Origin: JADMJV01 sp964649085
Lineage (GTDB): Bacteria > Vulcanimicrobiota > Xenobia > Xenobiales > JADMJV01
Assembly (NCBI GenBank): GCA_964649085.1
Contig: CAZYPN010000002.1
Span: forward strand, 124,001-188,000
DNA: 64,000 nucleotides
Direction: 5' to 3'
Within the stretch, counting starts at the first letter, position 1; every line of letters begins with the position of its first letter. Below are positions 17,631-26,194 of the stretch, one piece after another. A program made the translations under genes and the position numbers. The notes beneath the pieces were generated by a model, which had not been told where the DNA came from, ran no database searches, and saw only the letters and a list, made by a program, of their open reading frames with translations.

Positions 17631-19549
17631 TGGCCGGGAAGCGGCGAAGTCCACTGGTACAGGTGGAAAAGCGCGTCAATACTCTCTTTGGCTTTCTTTC
17701 CAATCTTCACGGTCCAGACAAACTGGTGCTGAAAGCTGGGAAACTGCATGCCCTGCACCTGATGAGTTCGGAAAACCTCGCCGACCGAGTGCTGGCTCTG
17801 CAGCGACTTGTCTTTGAAGACCCCACTCTCAGCGACCGCCCGCCGCGCGAGGGATTTGCCTCGATCCTGGACGGCATCGAAGAGGAAATCGCCGACCTGG
17901 TCGCCATGAAAACGGTTGAAGAAAGCCTGGATCAAAAAATCGCCCACAAGATGCAGGAGCGCCATCGGGATTACCTGCGCGAACTCCGCCGCGAAGCCCT
18001 GAAGGAAGAGGACGGACCCGAGAACTCCACCACGCTCAAACGTCTGAGTGAACTTGAAGAACTCGAGAAGAAGTCGCTGAACAACTCCGTTCTGAACCTG
18101 CTCCGCCCGCGCAATTTCGAAGAGGTTGTGGGACAAGACCGAGCCATCGAGTCTCTTAAGGCCAAGCTAGGAACCCCTTTCCCCCAGCACGTTTTGCTCT
18201 ATGGCCCTCCGGGAGTGGGAAAAACCACGGTAGCCCGGTTAGTGCTGGAGGAAGTCAAGAATTTCCCGCACACGCCCTATCCTCCTGAAGCACCGTTTGT
18301 TGAGGTCGACGCCACAACGATTCGCTGGGATCCCCGAGAAATCACCAATCCCCTGCTCGGTTCGGTGCACGACCCCATCTACCAGGGTTCTCGTCGCGAC
18401 CTTGCCGAGGAGGGGATACCCGAACCGAAATTGGGCCTGGTTACCAAGGCCCACGGCGGAGTGTTGTTTATCGACGAAATCGGCGAACTCGATCCACTAC
18501 TGCAAAACAAACTGTTGAAAGTGCTCGAAGACAAGAAGATCGTTTTCGAATCTTCCTACTTCGATGAGGACGATCCGCGAGTTCCCCAATACATCCGCAA
18601 ACTCTTTACCGAGGGGGCACCCGCTGACTTTATCTTAATCGGCGCCACCACCCGAGATCCGGAAGACCTCACGCCTGCGTTACGCTCTCGCTGCGCCGAA
18701 GTGTTCTTCAATCCGCTCGCTCCGAAACAATTACAGACCATTGCTCAAATGGCAGCCCGGCGTTTACAGGTCAAACTCGCTGCCGGGGTGGCCGAAGTCA
18801 TCAGCCAGTATACGATTGAGGGGCGGAAGGCCGTGCAGATCGTTGCCGACGCCTATGGCCACGCCTTCTTGAGGGGGCCGCTCAAGTCTCGGGGAAAGTT
18901 GTCGCTCACCCGGGAGGACGTTGAAACCGTTGTTCAGACCAACCGCCTGTCGCGACACAGCCAGGTGCAGGCCAGTAAGCGAGCCGAAGTCGGTTGCGTC
19001 ATCGGCCTGGGAGTGTCGGGCTTTCTGGGCTCGTGCCTCGAGTTCGAGGCGGCTGCCTATCCCGCTCGTGAACCCGGTAAGGGTGTGTTGCGCTTCAATG
19101 AAGCCGCCGGCAATATGGCTCGCGACTCCGTTTTCAACGCCGCCAGTGTGATCCGACTGATCACCCACAAGGACCTCTACGACTATGATGTCCATGTCAA
19201 CGTCGTCGGTGGGGGCAAGGTCGATGGCCCTTCGGCCGGACTGGCGATCGTGGTAGCCCTGGCCAGCGCCCTCGAACAACTTCCCGTGCCTCAAGACCTG
19301 GCCCTGACCGGTGAAGTGACGATTCAGGCCAAGGTCAAACCCGTGGGAGGGGTCTCCGAGAAGGTTCGAGGCGCCGCTCTCGCGCAGGTTCGCCGCGTGA
19401 TCATTCCCAAGGAGAACCTGGCTGAGGTCGACCGAGACTTGCTCAGCCAGGTCGAGATTCTGCCCGTTGGTCATGTTTCCGAGGCCTTTTCCCTAATCTG
19501 GCCCCAAATCGCCTGGAGTCCGCCGCTGCTTGAAGCGGCCCGCGCTTGA
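17630..19549 (+). CDS. lonC: LonC-type ATP-dependent protease (Lon family, spore_lon_C-like)
   Basis: 639 residues: an N-terminal helical region without the classical Lon substrate domain, then AAA+ with Walker A GPPGVGKT (192-199), Walker B LFIDEIGEL (about 280-288) and GATTRDPEDLTPALRSRC (sensor and arginine regions). The long insert WDPREITNPLLGSVHDPIYQ is typical of the LonB/LonC group. The S16 peptidase domain has the catalytic dyad Ser535 (DGPSAGLA) and Lys578 (GGVSEKVRG), separated by 43 residues as in E. coli Lon. From memory, the closest family is the Lon-C subtype (TIGR02903) described from spore-forming Firmicutes. It degrades cytoplasmic proteins using ATP. It overlaps rplI by one base and dnaB by four (TTGA). 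Confidence 0.9.
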   Translation: MAGKRRSPLVQVEKRVNTLFGFLSNLHGPDKLVLKAGKLHALHLMSSENLADRVLALQRLVFEDPTLSDRPPREGFASILDGIEEEIADLVAMKTVEESLDQKIAHKMQERHRDYLRELRREALKEEDGPENSTTLKRLSELEELEKKSLNNSVLNLLRPRNFEEVVGQDRAIESLKAKLGTPFPQHVLLYGPPGVGKTTVARLVLEEVKNFPHTPYPPEAPFVEVDATTIRWDPREITNPLLGSVHDPIYQGSRRDLAEEGIPEPKLGLVTKAHGGVLFIDEIGELDPLLQNKLLKVLEDKKIVFESSYFDEDDPRVPQYIRKLFTEGAPADFILIGATTRDPEDLTPALRSRCAEVFFNPLAPKQLQTIAQMAARRLQVKLAAGVAEVISQYTIEGRKAVQIVADAYGHAFLRGPLKSRGKLSLTREDVETVVQTNRLSRHSQVQASKRAEVGCVIGLGVSGFLGSCLEFEAAAYPAREPGKGVLRFNEAAGNMARDSVFNAASVIRLITHKDLYDYDVHVNVVGGGKVDGPSAGLAIVVALASALEQLPVPQDLALTGEVTIQAKVKPVGGVSEKVRGAALAQVRRVIIPKENLAEVDRDLLSQVEILPVGHVSEAFSLIWPQIAWSPPLLEAARA

Positions 19550-20967
19550 CCTCCCCCGAGCTGTCAGCGCTCCACCTGCCCCCCCACGATATCGAGGCCG
19601 AGCAGGCCTGCCTGGGGGCGTGCCTGATTGATTCGGAAGCTCTGGACCGCATCTCTGAAGTGCTGGCCGGAGCCGACGACTTTTATCGGGAATCCCATCA
19701 GGACATCTACAATGCGCTGATCACCCTGGCAGAGAAGAGCCAGAACATCGATATCATTACCTGCTCCAACCAGTTGAAGGCCAGCAACAAGCTGGAGTCC
19801 TGTGGTGGAGTGGCCTATCTGGACTCTCTCACCAGCCTGGTGCAAAGCTCGGCCCATGCCAACTCCTACGCCCAGATCGTGGCGGACAAAGCCACCGAGC
19901 GACGGCTACAACGGGCAGGCAACGACATTACGCGACTGGCCCTTCAGGGGGACGTCACGCCAGCCAACAAGGTAGATCGGGCCGAAGAACTGGTCTTTGC
20001 CGTGGCCGACCGCCGTCGCAACCAGCAACTTGAGCAGATCAAGGCCACGCTTCAAATCACTTTCGACGAAATGTATGAGCGGTTTCTCAAGAAAGAGACC
20101 ATCACGGGAGTCTCCACCGGCTTTCGTGACCTGGACGAATTGACGTCTGGCATGCAAAAGTCCAACCTGATCATCGTTGCAGCCCGACCGGCCATGGGCA
20201 AAACCGCCTTCTGTCTATCCATCGCCAAGAACGTCGTGCTCAATCGGGACAAGCCCGGGGTCGTCGCGGTGTTTTCTCTGGAAATGTCCCGCTCCGAACT
20301 GGTTCAGCGCGTGCTGTGCTCGGTGGCTCAGGTCAACCAGATGGACGTTCGCAAGGGCAATCTGCGCGAAGAAGAATGGATTCGCGTCACCCGGGGGATG
20401 AACCAGCTCTCAGAAGCCCAGCTTTACATCGATGACACGCCAGGCATCACCGTGCTCGAAATGAAAGCCAAGTGTCGGCGATTGCAGAAGCGCCAGGGCC
20501 TCGACCTGATCATCATCGACTATCTCCAGCTGATGCGCGGGTCTGGGCGCATCGAGAACCGGGTCCAGGAAATCTCGGAAATCTCCCGCCAACTCAAGGG
20601 ACTCGCCAAGGAACTGCTAGTTCCCGTGATGGCCCTCTCCCAAGTCAGTCGACAGGTCGAGTCGCGCCAGGACAAACGCCCCTCACTCTCTGACCTGCGA
20701 GAGTCGGGCGCCATCGAACAAGACGCCGATATGGTCTGCTTCCTCTATCGCGATGAATACTACAACCCTCAAACCGAAGACACCAACATGTGTGAGGTGA
20801 TTATCGCCAAACAAAGAAATGGGCCCGTAGATACTGTCAAACTTTCGTTCGTGAAACGCTATGCCAGCTTCCACAACCTGGAACGTGAACACCGCGACCA
20901 CGACGTGCCGGACCGCTTCGCGGCTGGCCCCGGACCGATGATGGTCGACATCCCGGAGATGTTCTAG
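19546..20967 (+). CDS. dnaB: Replicative DNA helicase DnaB
   Basis: 473 residues. The N-terminal domain (LPPHDIEAEQACLGACLID) is the DnaB helical collar. The RecA-like C-terminal motor has Walker A ARPAMGKT (Lys219), FSLEMSRSELVQRVLCSVA, Walker B LIIIDYLQLM, and SEISRQLKGLAKEL with LSQVSRQVE. The start is TTG at 19546, overlapping the lonC stop as TTGA, which implies translational coupling. DnaB is the hexameric 5'-3' helicase that unwinds DNA ahead of the replisome. No intein is present. The gene ends convergently with, and overlaps by four bases, the thioredoxin gene on the other strand. Confidence 0.97.
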   Translation: MTSPELSALHLPPHDIEAEQACLGACLIDSEALDRISEVLAGADDFYRESHQDIYNALITLAEKSQNIDIITCSNQLKASNKLESCGGVAYLDSLTSLVQSSAHANSYAQIVADKATERRLQRAGNDITRLALQGDVTPANKVDRAEELVFAVADRRRNQQLEQIKATLQITFDEMYERFLKKETITGVSTGFRDLDELTSGMQKSNLIIVAARPAMGKTAFCLSIAKNVVLNRDKPGVVAVFSLEMSRSELVQRVLCSVAQVNQMDVRKGNLREEEWIRVTRGMNQLSEAQLYIDDTPGITVLEMKAKCRRLQKRQGLDLIIIDYLQLMRGSGRIENRVQEISEISRQLKGLAKELLVPVMALSQVSRQVESRQDKRPSLSDLRESGAIEQDADMVCFLYRDEYYNPQTEDTNMCEVIIAKQRNGPVDTVKLSFVKRYASFHNLEREHRDHDVPDRFAAGPGPMMVDIPEMF

Positions 20968-21398
20968 GGCTTCTTCAGCATCTCCGATGCCTTCTTGGTC
21001 CACACTCCGGGACCACCCTGGTCATAGCCATACTTGGCCAACTGCTTGCCTTTGTGATCGAGGAAAAGCACGGTGGGGAATCCTTGAATGGCATACTTGT
21101 CTTTGAGCTTTTCGTTCTGCGCCTTAATGCTGGCCGGCTGATTACCACCTGAAGGGTAGTCGAGCTCGAGAAGGACCACGTTCTTTTTTGCCCAGTCTTT
21201 GAACTCGCTGGTGTCAAAGACTTCGGCCTTCAAGCGCTTGCACCAGATACACCAGTCACTGCCCGTGAAGTCTGCCAAAATCGGCCTGCCGGTTCGCTTG
21301 GACTCAGCAGCAGCCTGGTCCCAACTGGTCAGCCAACCTTCGGCCCAGGTGGTGGTGGCCATGGTCAGGCAAAAAAGCAATGTAGCAAGGGGCTTCAA
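20964..21398 (-). CDS. Secreted thioredoxin-fold protein (DUF255/thioredoxin_7 type)
   Basis: 144 residues. Residues 1-19 form a clear signal peptide (MKPLATLLFCLTMATTTWA, cut after A19). The mature protein begins with the W-D-Q-A-A-A-E-S-K-R-T-G-R-P-I-L motif of thioredoxin-like proteins that work outside the cytoplasm. The redox pair is C50-I-W-C53 in SDWCIWCKRLK, and the cis-proline loop is GFPTVLFLD. It probably acts as a periplasmic disulfide reductase or isomerase; the substrate is unknown. It sits alone, convergent with dnaB and divergent from the kinase gene 117 bases away. No neighbouring cytochrome-maturation gene clarifies its role. Confidence 0.9.
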   Translation of the reverse strand: MKPLATLLFCLTMATTTWAEGWLTSWDQAAAESKRTGRPILADFTGSDWCIWCKRLKAEVFDTSEFKDWAKKNVVLLELDYPSGGNQPASIKAQNEKLKDKYAIQGFPTVLFLDHKGKQLAKYGYDQGGPGVWTKKASEMLKKP

Positions 21399-21515
21399 AC
21401 GGAGTTCCTCATCATTCTCAAATTAGACGTTGAAGCTAACACAGGCTCACCCTCTGCGGTTCCCGGGCTCGATACCCAACAGGGACCGCGGCCCCGGTTC
21501 CGAAAGAGAAACCGA

Positions 21516-22706
21516 ATGCTGAAGGATCGGTTAAACCCCGGGGCCGTGCTTGACCAGGGCCGTTTTGAAGTCAAGCGGGCCATCAAGGCAGGGGGTATGG
21601 GGGCAGTATATGAGGTTGTCGACCGGGCCCTGGGGGGCAAAACCTTTGCCCTCAAGGAGATGCTCAATCCCGGCAACGACACCGAGGAACAGCAGTCTGC
21701 CGGTGCCCGCTTCATCAGCGAAGTACGGGTCATGCAAACTTTGCGTCATCCCAATATCCCCAAGGTCACTGCCTCGTTCATGCACGGCAACAGCTTCTAC
21801 TTCGTTATGGAACTCATTCAGGGGGTCGACCTCTCTCAAAAACTCAAAGAGAGCGGCAAACCGGGCCTTCCTCAACAGCAGGTCGTCAACTGGTCGGTAC
21901 AGGTGCTCGACGCCCTCGACTATCTACATCAGCGCGTTCCCCCGGTGGTCCATCGCGATATCAAGCCCAGCAACCTGTTACTTTGCGAGGAATACGGCCG
22001 GGTTGTACTCATCGACTTTGGCATCTCCTGCGTAGCCAACCCCGGCGAGGGACTCTGGATTGGCACGCCCGGGTATGCCCCACCCGAGCAACAGTATGGT
22101 CGGCCCGAACCGCGCTCCGACCTTTATGCCCTGGGGGCAACCATGCACCACCTTCTGTCCGGAATTAAGCCCACGGACTTTGAGTTTGCCCAACTGGACA
22201 CCCTGGGGCTCGACATCGATAAAGAGCTTTCGGCCATCATTGCCCAGGCCGTCATCCCCTGGCCCGACGAACGAACCCCAAGCGCCTCAACGATGGCCGG
22301 GCAACTGCGGGGCCTTAGGAATATCCAGGTTCAGTCTCCAAGGGCTCAGGGTCTCGACTTCGACGGGGCCGTGCATTCCTTCAAAGAAGAAGTCCTGGAC
22401 CCGGCCCTGAAAGACCTTATGACTCGCTACGGGAACGAATGCTATACCCGCTTTCTCCCCCACAATCTGGACTTTTTACAGTTTGTTCTGGGGAGCCCGA
22501 CGCCCTTCGAGTTGCAAATCATCAAAGAGGAAGAGCGGGGGGTTCTCAGCTTCTTGGAGAAAGAGGGCATTCTGGCCCCACGAAATATCGGCGAAGTTGA
22601 TCCCCGGTCAAGTGACCGCGCGCTACAACTCGGCAAGATTCTCGACCAGTATCTCCAGGACTTCGAGTCGTTTAAGAGCAACTCTGGGTGGGGCGTAGGG
22701 TTTTGA
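21516..22706 (+). CDS. Hanks-type serine/threonine protein kinase, soluble
   Basis: 396 residues. The kinase domain spans about 15-290: Gly loop AGGMGAVYEV, Lys47 in FALKEM, catalytic loop HRDIKPSN (His146, Asp148), DFG with Asp167, and the activation-segment end GTPGYAPPEQ. All catalytic residues are present, so it should be active. There is no transmembrane helix or PASTA/NHL sensor. The C-terminal 100 residues (from about 290) are a helical domain I do not recognise, containing FKEEVLDPALKDLMTRYGNE. It lies 82 bases upstream of the degenerate GGDEF gene in the same direction, so the two may be co-expressed signalling partners; that is inference. Confidence 0.92.
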   Translation: MLKDRLNPGAVLDQGRFEVKRAIKAGGMGAVYEVVDRALGGKTFALKEMLNPGNDTEEQQSAGARFISEVRVMQTLRHPNIPKVTASFMHGNSFYFVMELIQGVDLSQKLKESGKPGLPQQQVVNWSVQVLDALDYLHQRVPPVVHRDIKPSNLLLCEEYGRVVLIDFGISCVANPGEGLWIGTPGYAPPEQQYGRPEPRSDLYALGATMHHLLSGIKPTDFEFAQLDTLGLDIDKELSAIIAQAVIPWPDERTPSASTMAGQLRGLRNIQVQSPRAQGLDFDGAVHSFKEEVLDPALKDLMTRYGNECYTRFLPHNLDFLQFVLGSPTPFELQIIKEEERGVLSFLEKEGILAPRNIGEVDPRSSDRALQLGKILDQYLQDFESFKSNSGWGVGF

Positions 22707-22788
22707 AGTTTTTTCAAAATAGGGCAGGCGCCAAGGCGGCACCACGGAAAAAAGCACGTGTTGCCGCCCAGTTCAGGCAGGAGGCAGG

Positions 22789-23331
22789 ATGATCGACAAA
22801 CTCAGTGGACTTCTCGAGAAGAAAGCGTTCCTTACCAAGGTGGACGAGGAACTCAAGCGCTCGGTTCGATACCGGCGTCCTTTCGGCTTTCTGATGATCG
22901 ACCTGGCTCACAACCACTTCAGCCAGGATCGAGATGTGCGCTGGTCGATGGGCTACAGCCTGCTGAAGCAACTGGCCGCAGTGCTCAAGACCGGCCTTCG
23001 CGACGTCGATGTGCTGGGCCGTATCGACGGCGAAGTCTTTGGAGCAGCCCTGCCCGAAACCGATGTCGCAGGGGCCAAAGTGGCCGCCGACCGGGTCCGT
23101 CAGACCGTTGCCGACCACTGGTTCATGGGCACAACCCAGGACGATCGCGTGCGGGTTGCTGTAAACGTAGGCTATGTCGCATTCCCTGAGCATGGCGATG
23201 CACTCCAGATGCTGATTGAAAGTGCTCGCATCGCAATGGACAAAGCCAAAGAGCAAGGCGGCAACGTCATCGTTGAGGGCGAGAGAATCGAAGTCGAGAA
23301 CAATCCGGAGTCGGAAGCAGAAACCGAGTAA
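22789..23331 (+). CDS. Degenerate GGDEF-domain protein
   Basis: 180 residues, a single GGDEF fold (for example FGFLMIDLAHNHF, LKTGLRDVDVLGRIDGEVFG, IARMAMDKAKEQGGN-like tail). The signature GGDEF is replaced by DGEVF at about residues 81-85, and the D-x-D metal site is D-L-A, so the residues that bind metal and GTP are lost. A catalytic diguanylate cyclase is unlikely; it may bind c-di-GMP or GTP or only mediate protein contacts. It has no sensory domain and carries an acidic tail (EVENNPESEAETE). It follows the soluble kinase gene and precedes the glycosyl-1-phosphate transferase gene. Confidence 0.85.
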   Translation: MIDKLSGLLEKKAFLTKVDEELKRSVRYRRPFGFLMIDLAHNHFSQDRDVRWSMGYSLLKQLAAVLKTGLRDVDVLGRIDGEVFGAALPETDVAGAKVAADRVRQTVADHWFMGTTQDDRVRVAVNVGYVAFPEHGDALQMLIESARIAMDKAKEQGGNVIVEGERIEVENNPESEAETE

Positions 23332-23422
23332 CCGGGAAGTGTCGAGTTGACAATAACTCGACGCCGTGCTAGACTCCCGGCGACTCTGATTCAAGCGTCC
23401 CTCCCATCAGGAGAAGGAGATT

Positions 23423-24397
23423 ATGCACGCCACAGCCGGACTGGTCGCATTCACCCTGGGGTGCCTTGGCACCCTGCTCGCGACTCCCTTTGTAAAGAAA
23501 ATCGCCGCCTGGGCAGGCGCGATGGACCGCCCCAACGCTCGCAAGGTGCACAAGGTGCCCACGCCGCTTTGGGGAGGGCTGGGCGTTTTCGTGTCCCTGG
23601 TGGCCGCCGTGCTCCTCACTCTCAAGCTCTTCCCTGCCGAAGCCTCGGCGCTAACGGAACGACACTGGTCAGGCCTCACCGGCATGCTGCTGGGCAGCCT
23701 GATGATCGTGCTCACCGGCCTCTGGGACGACCGCTTCAACATGCCGGCCAAGGTCAAGCTCATCTGCCAGATAGCTACCGCCAGCGTGATGTGCTATTTC
23801 GGCATCCGAATCGAGTTCGTCTCCGGCTTCTCCAGTGACTACTGGTTCCTGAGCGACTGGCAGGAGTGGGTCTTCACCATCTTCTGGATCGTCGGCATCA
23901 CCAATGCCATCAACCTGCTCGACGGGCTTGACGGCCTGGTGGCGGGCGTCGCTTTTGGCAGCTCCCTGGTCTTTGGAGTTGTTTCCGCCATTCACGGGCA
24001 GTGGCTCGTGATGCTGGTAATGGCAGCCATCGCCGGATGCACGCTCGGCTTCCTGCGCTACAACTTCAACCCTGCCACCATCTTCATGGGTGACACCGGT
24101 AGCCTGCTGCTGGGGCTCAACTTCGCGGGCTGGTCGATCCTGGGAACGCTGAAGACCACACTGTCTCTGACCTTCGCCATCCCCATCCTGGTCATGGCCG
24201 TGCCCATCTTCGACACCGCCTTCGCCATCATCCGCCGCGGCCTGGCCCGGCGCCCGATCTTCAGCCCCGACAAAGAGCATCTCCACCATCGCCTGCTGGG
24301 CATGGGCATGACGCAACGACAGGCCGTTGTCCTCATCTACGGGATCAACATGATGTTCGGCCTGGCCGGCATTGCGCTGGCCTACGTCGCTCACTAG
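23423..24397 (+). CDS. Undecaprenyl-phosphate HexNAc-1-phosphate transferase (WecA/TagO family)
   Basis: 324 residues with about ten hydrophobic helices. Family motifs are all present: H-K-x-P-x-P-x-x-G-G (HKVPTPLWGG), LWDDRF with the Asp pair, NAINLLDGLDGL, FMGDTGSLLLG and the C-terminal HLHHRLLGMGM. These define the polyprenyl-phosphate N-acetylhexosamine-1-phosphate transferases, which use UDP-GlcNAc to start glycan lipid carriers in the inner membrane. MraY is less likely because of the HxHHR-type loop. It is followed 12 bases later by the UDP-GlcNAc 2-epimerase gene, consistent with synthesis of a ManNAc-containing envelope polymer. Confidence 0.92.
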   Translation: MHATAGLVAFTLGCLGTLLATPFVKKIAAWAGAMDRPNARKVHKVPTPLWGGLGVFVSLVAAVLLTLKLFPAEASALTERHWSGLTGMLLGSLMIVLTGLWDDRFNMPAKVKLICQIATASVMCYFGIRIEFVSGFSSDYWFLSDWQEWVFTIFWIVGITNAINLLDGLDGLVAGVAFGSSLVFGVVSAIHGQWLVMLVMAAIAGCTLGFLRYNFNPATIFMGDTGSLLLGLNFAGWSILGTLKTTLSLTFAIPILVMAVPIFDTAFAIIRRGLARRPIFSPDKEHLHHRLLGMGMTQRQAVVLIYGINMMFGLAGIALAYVAH

Positions 24398-24409
24398 GGA
24401 TTTCAAGCG

Positions 24410-25576
24410 ATGAAACGCATTCGGGTCATGAGCATCTTTGGCACTCGTCCCGAGGCGATCAAGATGGCCCCTGTTCTCCAGGCTCTGGAGGCCGACCCCA
24501 GCATCGAGCCCATTCACGTCGCCACGGGCCAGCACCGGGAGATGCTCGATCAGGTGCTGGAACTTTTTGACATCCGTCCTCACGTCGACCTGAATATCAT
24601 GCAGGCCAACCAGAGCCTGTATGGCATTACCCGCCGGGCACTGGAAGGCCTGGAGGAGGTCCTTCAGCAACACCAGCCCGACCTCGTGCTGGTCCAGGGC
24701 GACACCACCACCGCTTTCGTCTCCGGATTGGCAGCCTTCTACGCCAAAATTCCGGTCGGACACGTTGAAGCGGGCCTCCGAACCGGCAACAGTTACGACC
24801 CCTTTCCAGAGGAAATGAATCGGCGCTTGCTCAGCCAGCTCACCGAACTGCACTTCCCTCCCACCGACAGCGCCCGAGCCAACCTTGTGCGCGAAGGCTT
24901 CGACTCTCAACACCTCTACGTCACGGGGAACACGGTTACCGACGCCCTGCTCAGCATTGCCCGTGGCCTACCCGCTGGTTTGCCCGCGGAACTTCCGCAA
25001 ATTCCCCAAGGGCGAAAGCTCCTGCTTGTCGAGACTCACCGCCGAGAAAATCTCGGCGAGCCGATGCAGGAAATATGCAGAGCCCTCAGAACGCTTGTGA
25101 ACGATTTCACAAACTGTGAAATCATCTTCAGTGTGCACAAAAATCCGAAGGTGCGTGAAGTAGTCTTTCCGGCCCTCCAGGGGGTCGAACGAGTTCACCT
25201 GATCGAACCCGTCGACTACACCACGCTGGTGCGGTTGATGCGCGCCAGCACCCTGATTCTTACCGACTCGGGCGGAATTCAGGAGGAGGCCCCCTCGCTG
25301 GGCAAGCCGGTGCTGGTTCTACGCAAGACCACAGAACGTCCCGAGGGCGTGCATGCGGGAGTGGCCAGGTTGGTGGGCACGGACCAAAGTGTGATTGTGG
25401 CAGAAGCTTCCCGGCTTTTGCAAGATGCTCAGGCTTATCTGGCGATGAGCCAGACGGCCAGTCCTTACGGGGACGGTCGAGCATCCCAACGCATTCTGGG
25501 CGCTATCCGGCATCGTTTCGGACTGAGCACCCAGCGTCCCGCAGATTTCCGGCCCGACGCCGTTCCGGTTCCGTGA
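24410..25576 (+). CDS. wecB: UDP-N-acetylglucosamine 2-epimerase (non-hydrolysing)
   Basis: 388 residues. Signature segments are FGTRPEAIKMAPV, HVATGQHREMLDQVL, VQGDTTTAF, GHVEAGLRTGN, PFPEEMNRRL and TDSGGIQEEAPSLGKPVLVL followed by RKTTERPEGV. These include the catalytic Asp and Glu residues and the His/Arg that bind UDP in WecB/MnaA enzymes. The enzyme interconverts UDP-GlcNAc and UDP-ManNAc in the cytoplasm, supplying ManNAc for envelope polysaccharides. It is paired with the WecA/TagO-type transferase upstream. Its end overlaps the first ATP-synthase-operon gene as GTGA, so the glycan and ATP synthase genes may share a transcript. A nucleotide-sugar dehydrogenase lies 32 kb away. Confidence 0.95.
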   Translation: MKRIRVMSIFGTRPEAIKMAPVLQALEADPSIEPIHVATGQHREMLDQVLELFDIRPHVDLNIMQANQSLYGITRRALEGLEEVLQQHQPDLVLVQGDTTTAFVSGLAAFYAKIPVGHVEAGLRTGNSYDPFPEEMNRRLLSQLTELHFPPTDSARANLVREGFDSQHLYVTGNTVTDALLSIARGLPAGLPAELPQIPQGRKLLLVETHRRENLGEPMQEICRALRTLVNDFTNCEIIFSVHKNPKVREVVFPALQGVERVHLIEPVDYTTLVRLMRASTLILTDSGGIQEEAPSLGKPVLVLRKTTERPEGVHAGVARLVGTDQSVIVAEASRLLQDAQAYLAMSQTASPYGDGRASQRILGAIRHRFGLSTQRPADFRPDAVPVP

Positions 25577-25842
25577 GCCAGGGCGACGCTCTCGACGAGC
25601 TTCAGGAGCGAATCCAAAAGCTCAAAGACGAGGTTGCTCCGAAGCAAGACCCGGTAATGTCGGTCCACGTGGCCTTCTCGCTGGGGTTTTCGGTTTTGGG
25701 GGCGCTGATGGTCGGCGATTTTTTTGGTCGCTGGCTCAGCGAAAAAGCAGGGAATCCGAACTACGTTCTGGTAGGGTGGGTTCTCGGTTTCGGTCTGGCC
25801 GGGATGGCCGCCCATAGGCTGCTCCGACCATACCTGAATTGA
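25573..25842 (+). CDS. AtpZ/AtpI-like ATP synthase accessory membrane protein
   Basis: 89 residues: a short charged head (LDELQERIQKLKDEV) and two membrane helices (VAFSLGFSVLGALMVGDFFG and YVLVGWVLGFGLAGMAAHRL). This is the architecture of AtpZ/AtpI-type proteins, which may help assemble the c-ring or transport Mg2+. The start is GTG overlapping the wecB stop. It heads the ATP synthase genes, followed seven bases later by another small membrane protein of the same kind of operon position. Confidence 0.8.
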   Translation: MSQGDALDELQERIQKLKDEVAPKQDPVMSVHVAFSLGFSVLGALMVGDFFGRWLSEKAGNPNYVLVGWVLGFGLAGMAAHRLLRPYLN

Positions 25843-25849
25843 AACGACC

Positions 25850-26125
25850 ATGGGTCCTCTCGAACTCTGTTTTGGAGCTGCTCTGGCGGCGTTGCACTGG
25901 CGGAACTTCGACCGTTCCTCGCAGGCAACACTGCAAGAACTGAATCCAGGGCAAGCGATTCGGGCGGCCTTGCGGCGCTGGGTTCTCACCCTGCTCGTGG
26001 GTTGGGCCATCGTTCAATGGCCAGGGCTTGATCGGCGGGATTTCCTGCTGGCTTTTCTGGTCGCTTCATACCTGGTGCGGGCCTGGTTGCTCAGGCGCTA
26101 CCGTTCCGGGCCAGAACACAAGTAG
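25850..26125 (+). CDS. atpI: ATP synthase subunit I-like small membrane protein
   Basis: 91 residues with two or three hydrophobic segments (MGPLELCFGAALAALHW, AALRRWVLTLLVGWAIVQW and FLLAFLVASYLVRAWL) and a basic tail. Sequence similarity to AtpI is weak by eye; the call rests on its size, its membrane segments and its position directly before atpB, where AtpI normally sits. AtpI proteins are linked to c-ring assembly in the inner membrane. With the gene before it this operon carries two such accessory proteins. Confidence 0.65.
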   Translation: MGPLELCFGAALAALHWRNFDRSSQATLQELNPGQAIRAALRRWVLTLLVGWAIVQWPGLDRRDFLLAFLVASYLVRAWLLRRYRSGPEHK

Positions 26126-26194
26126 GCGGCCGCCTGAGGTGGTCGCAGGAGAATGTCGGAGGTTCGCGCTGCGGACCGGAGACTAGGAGCCGAT

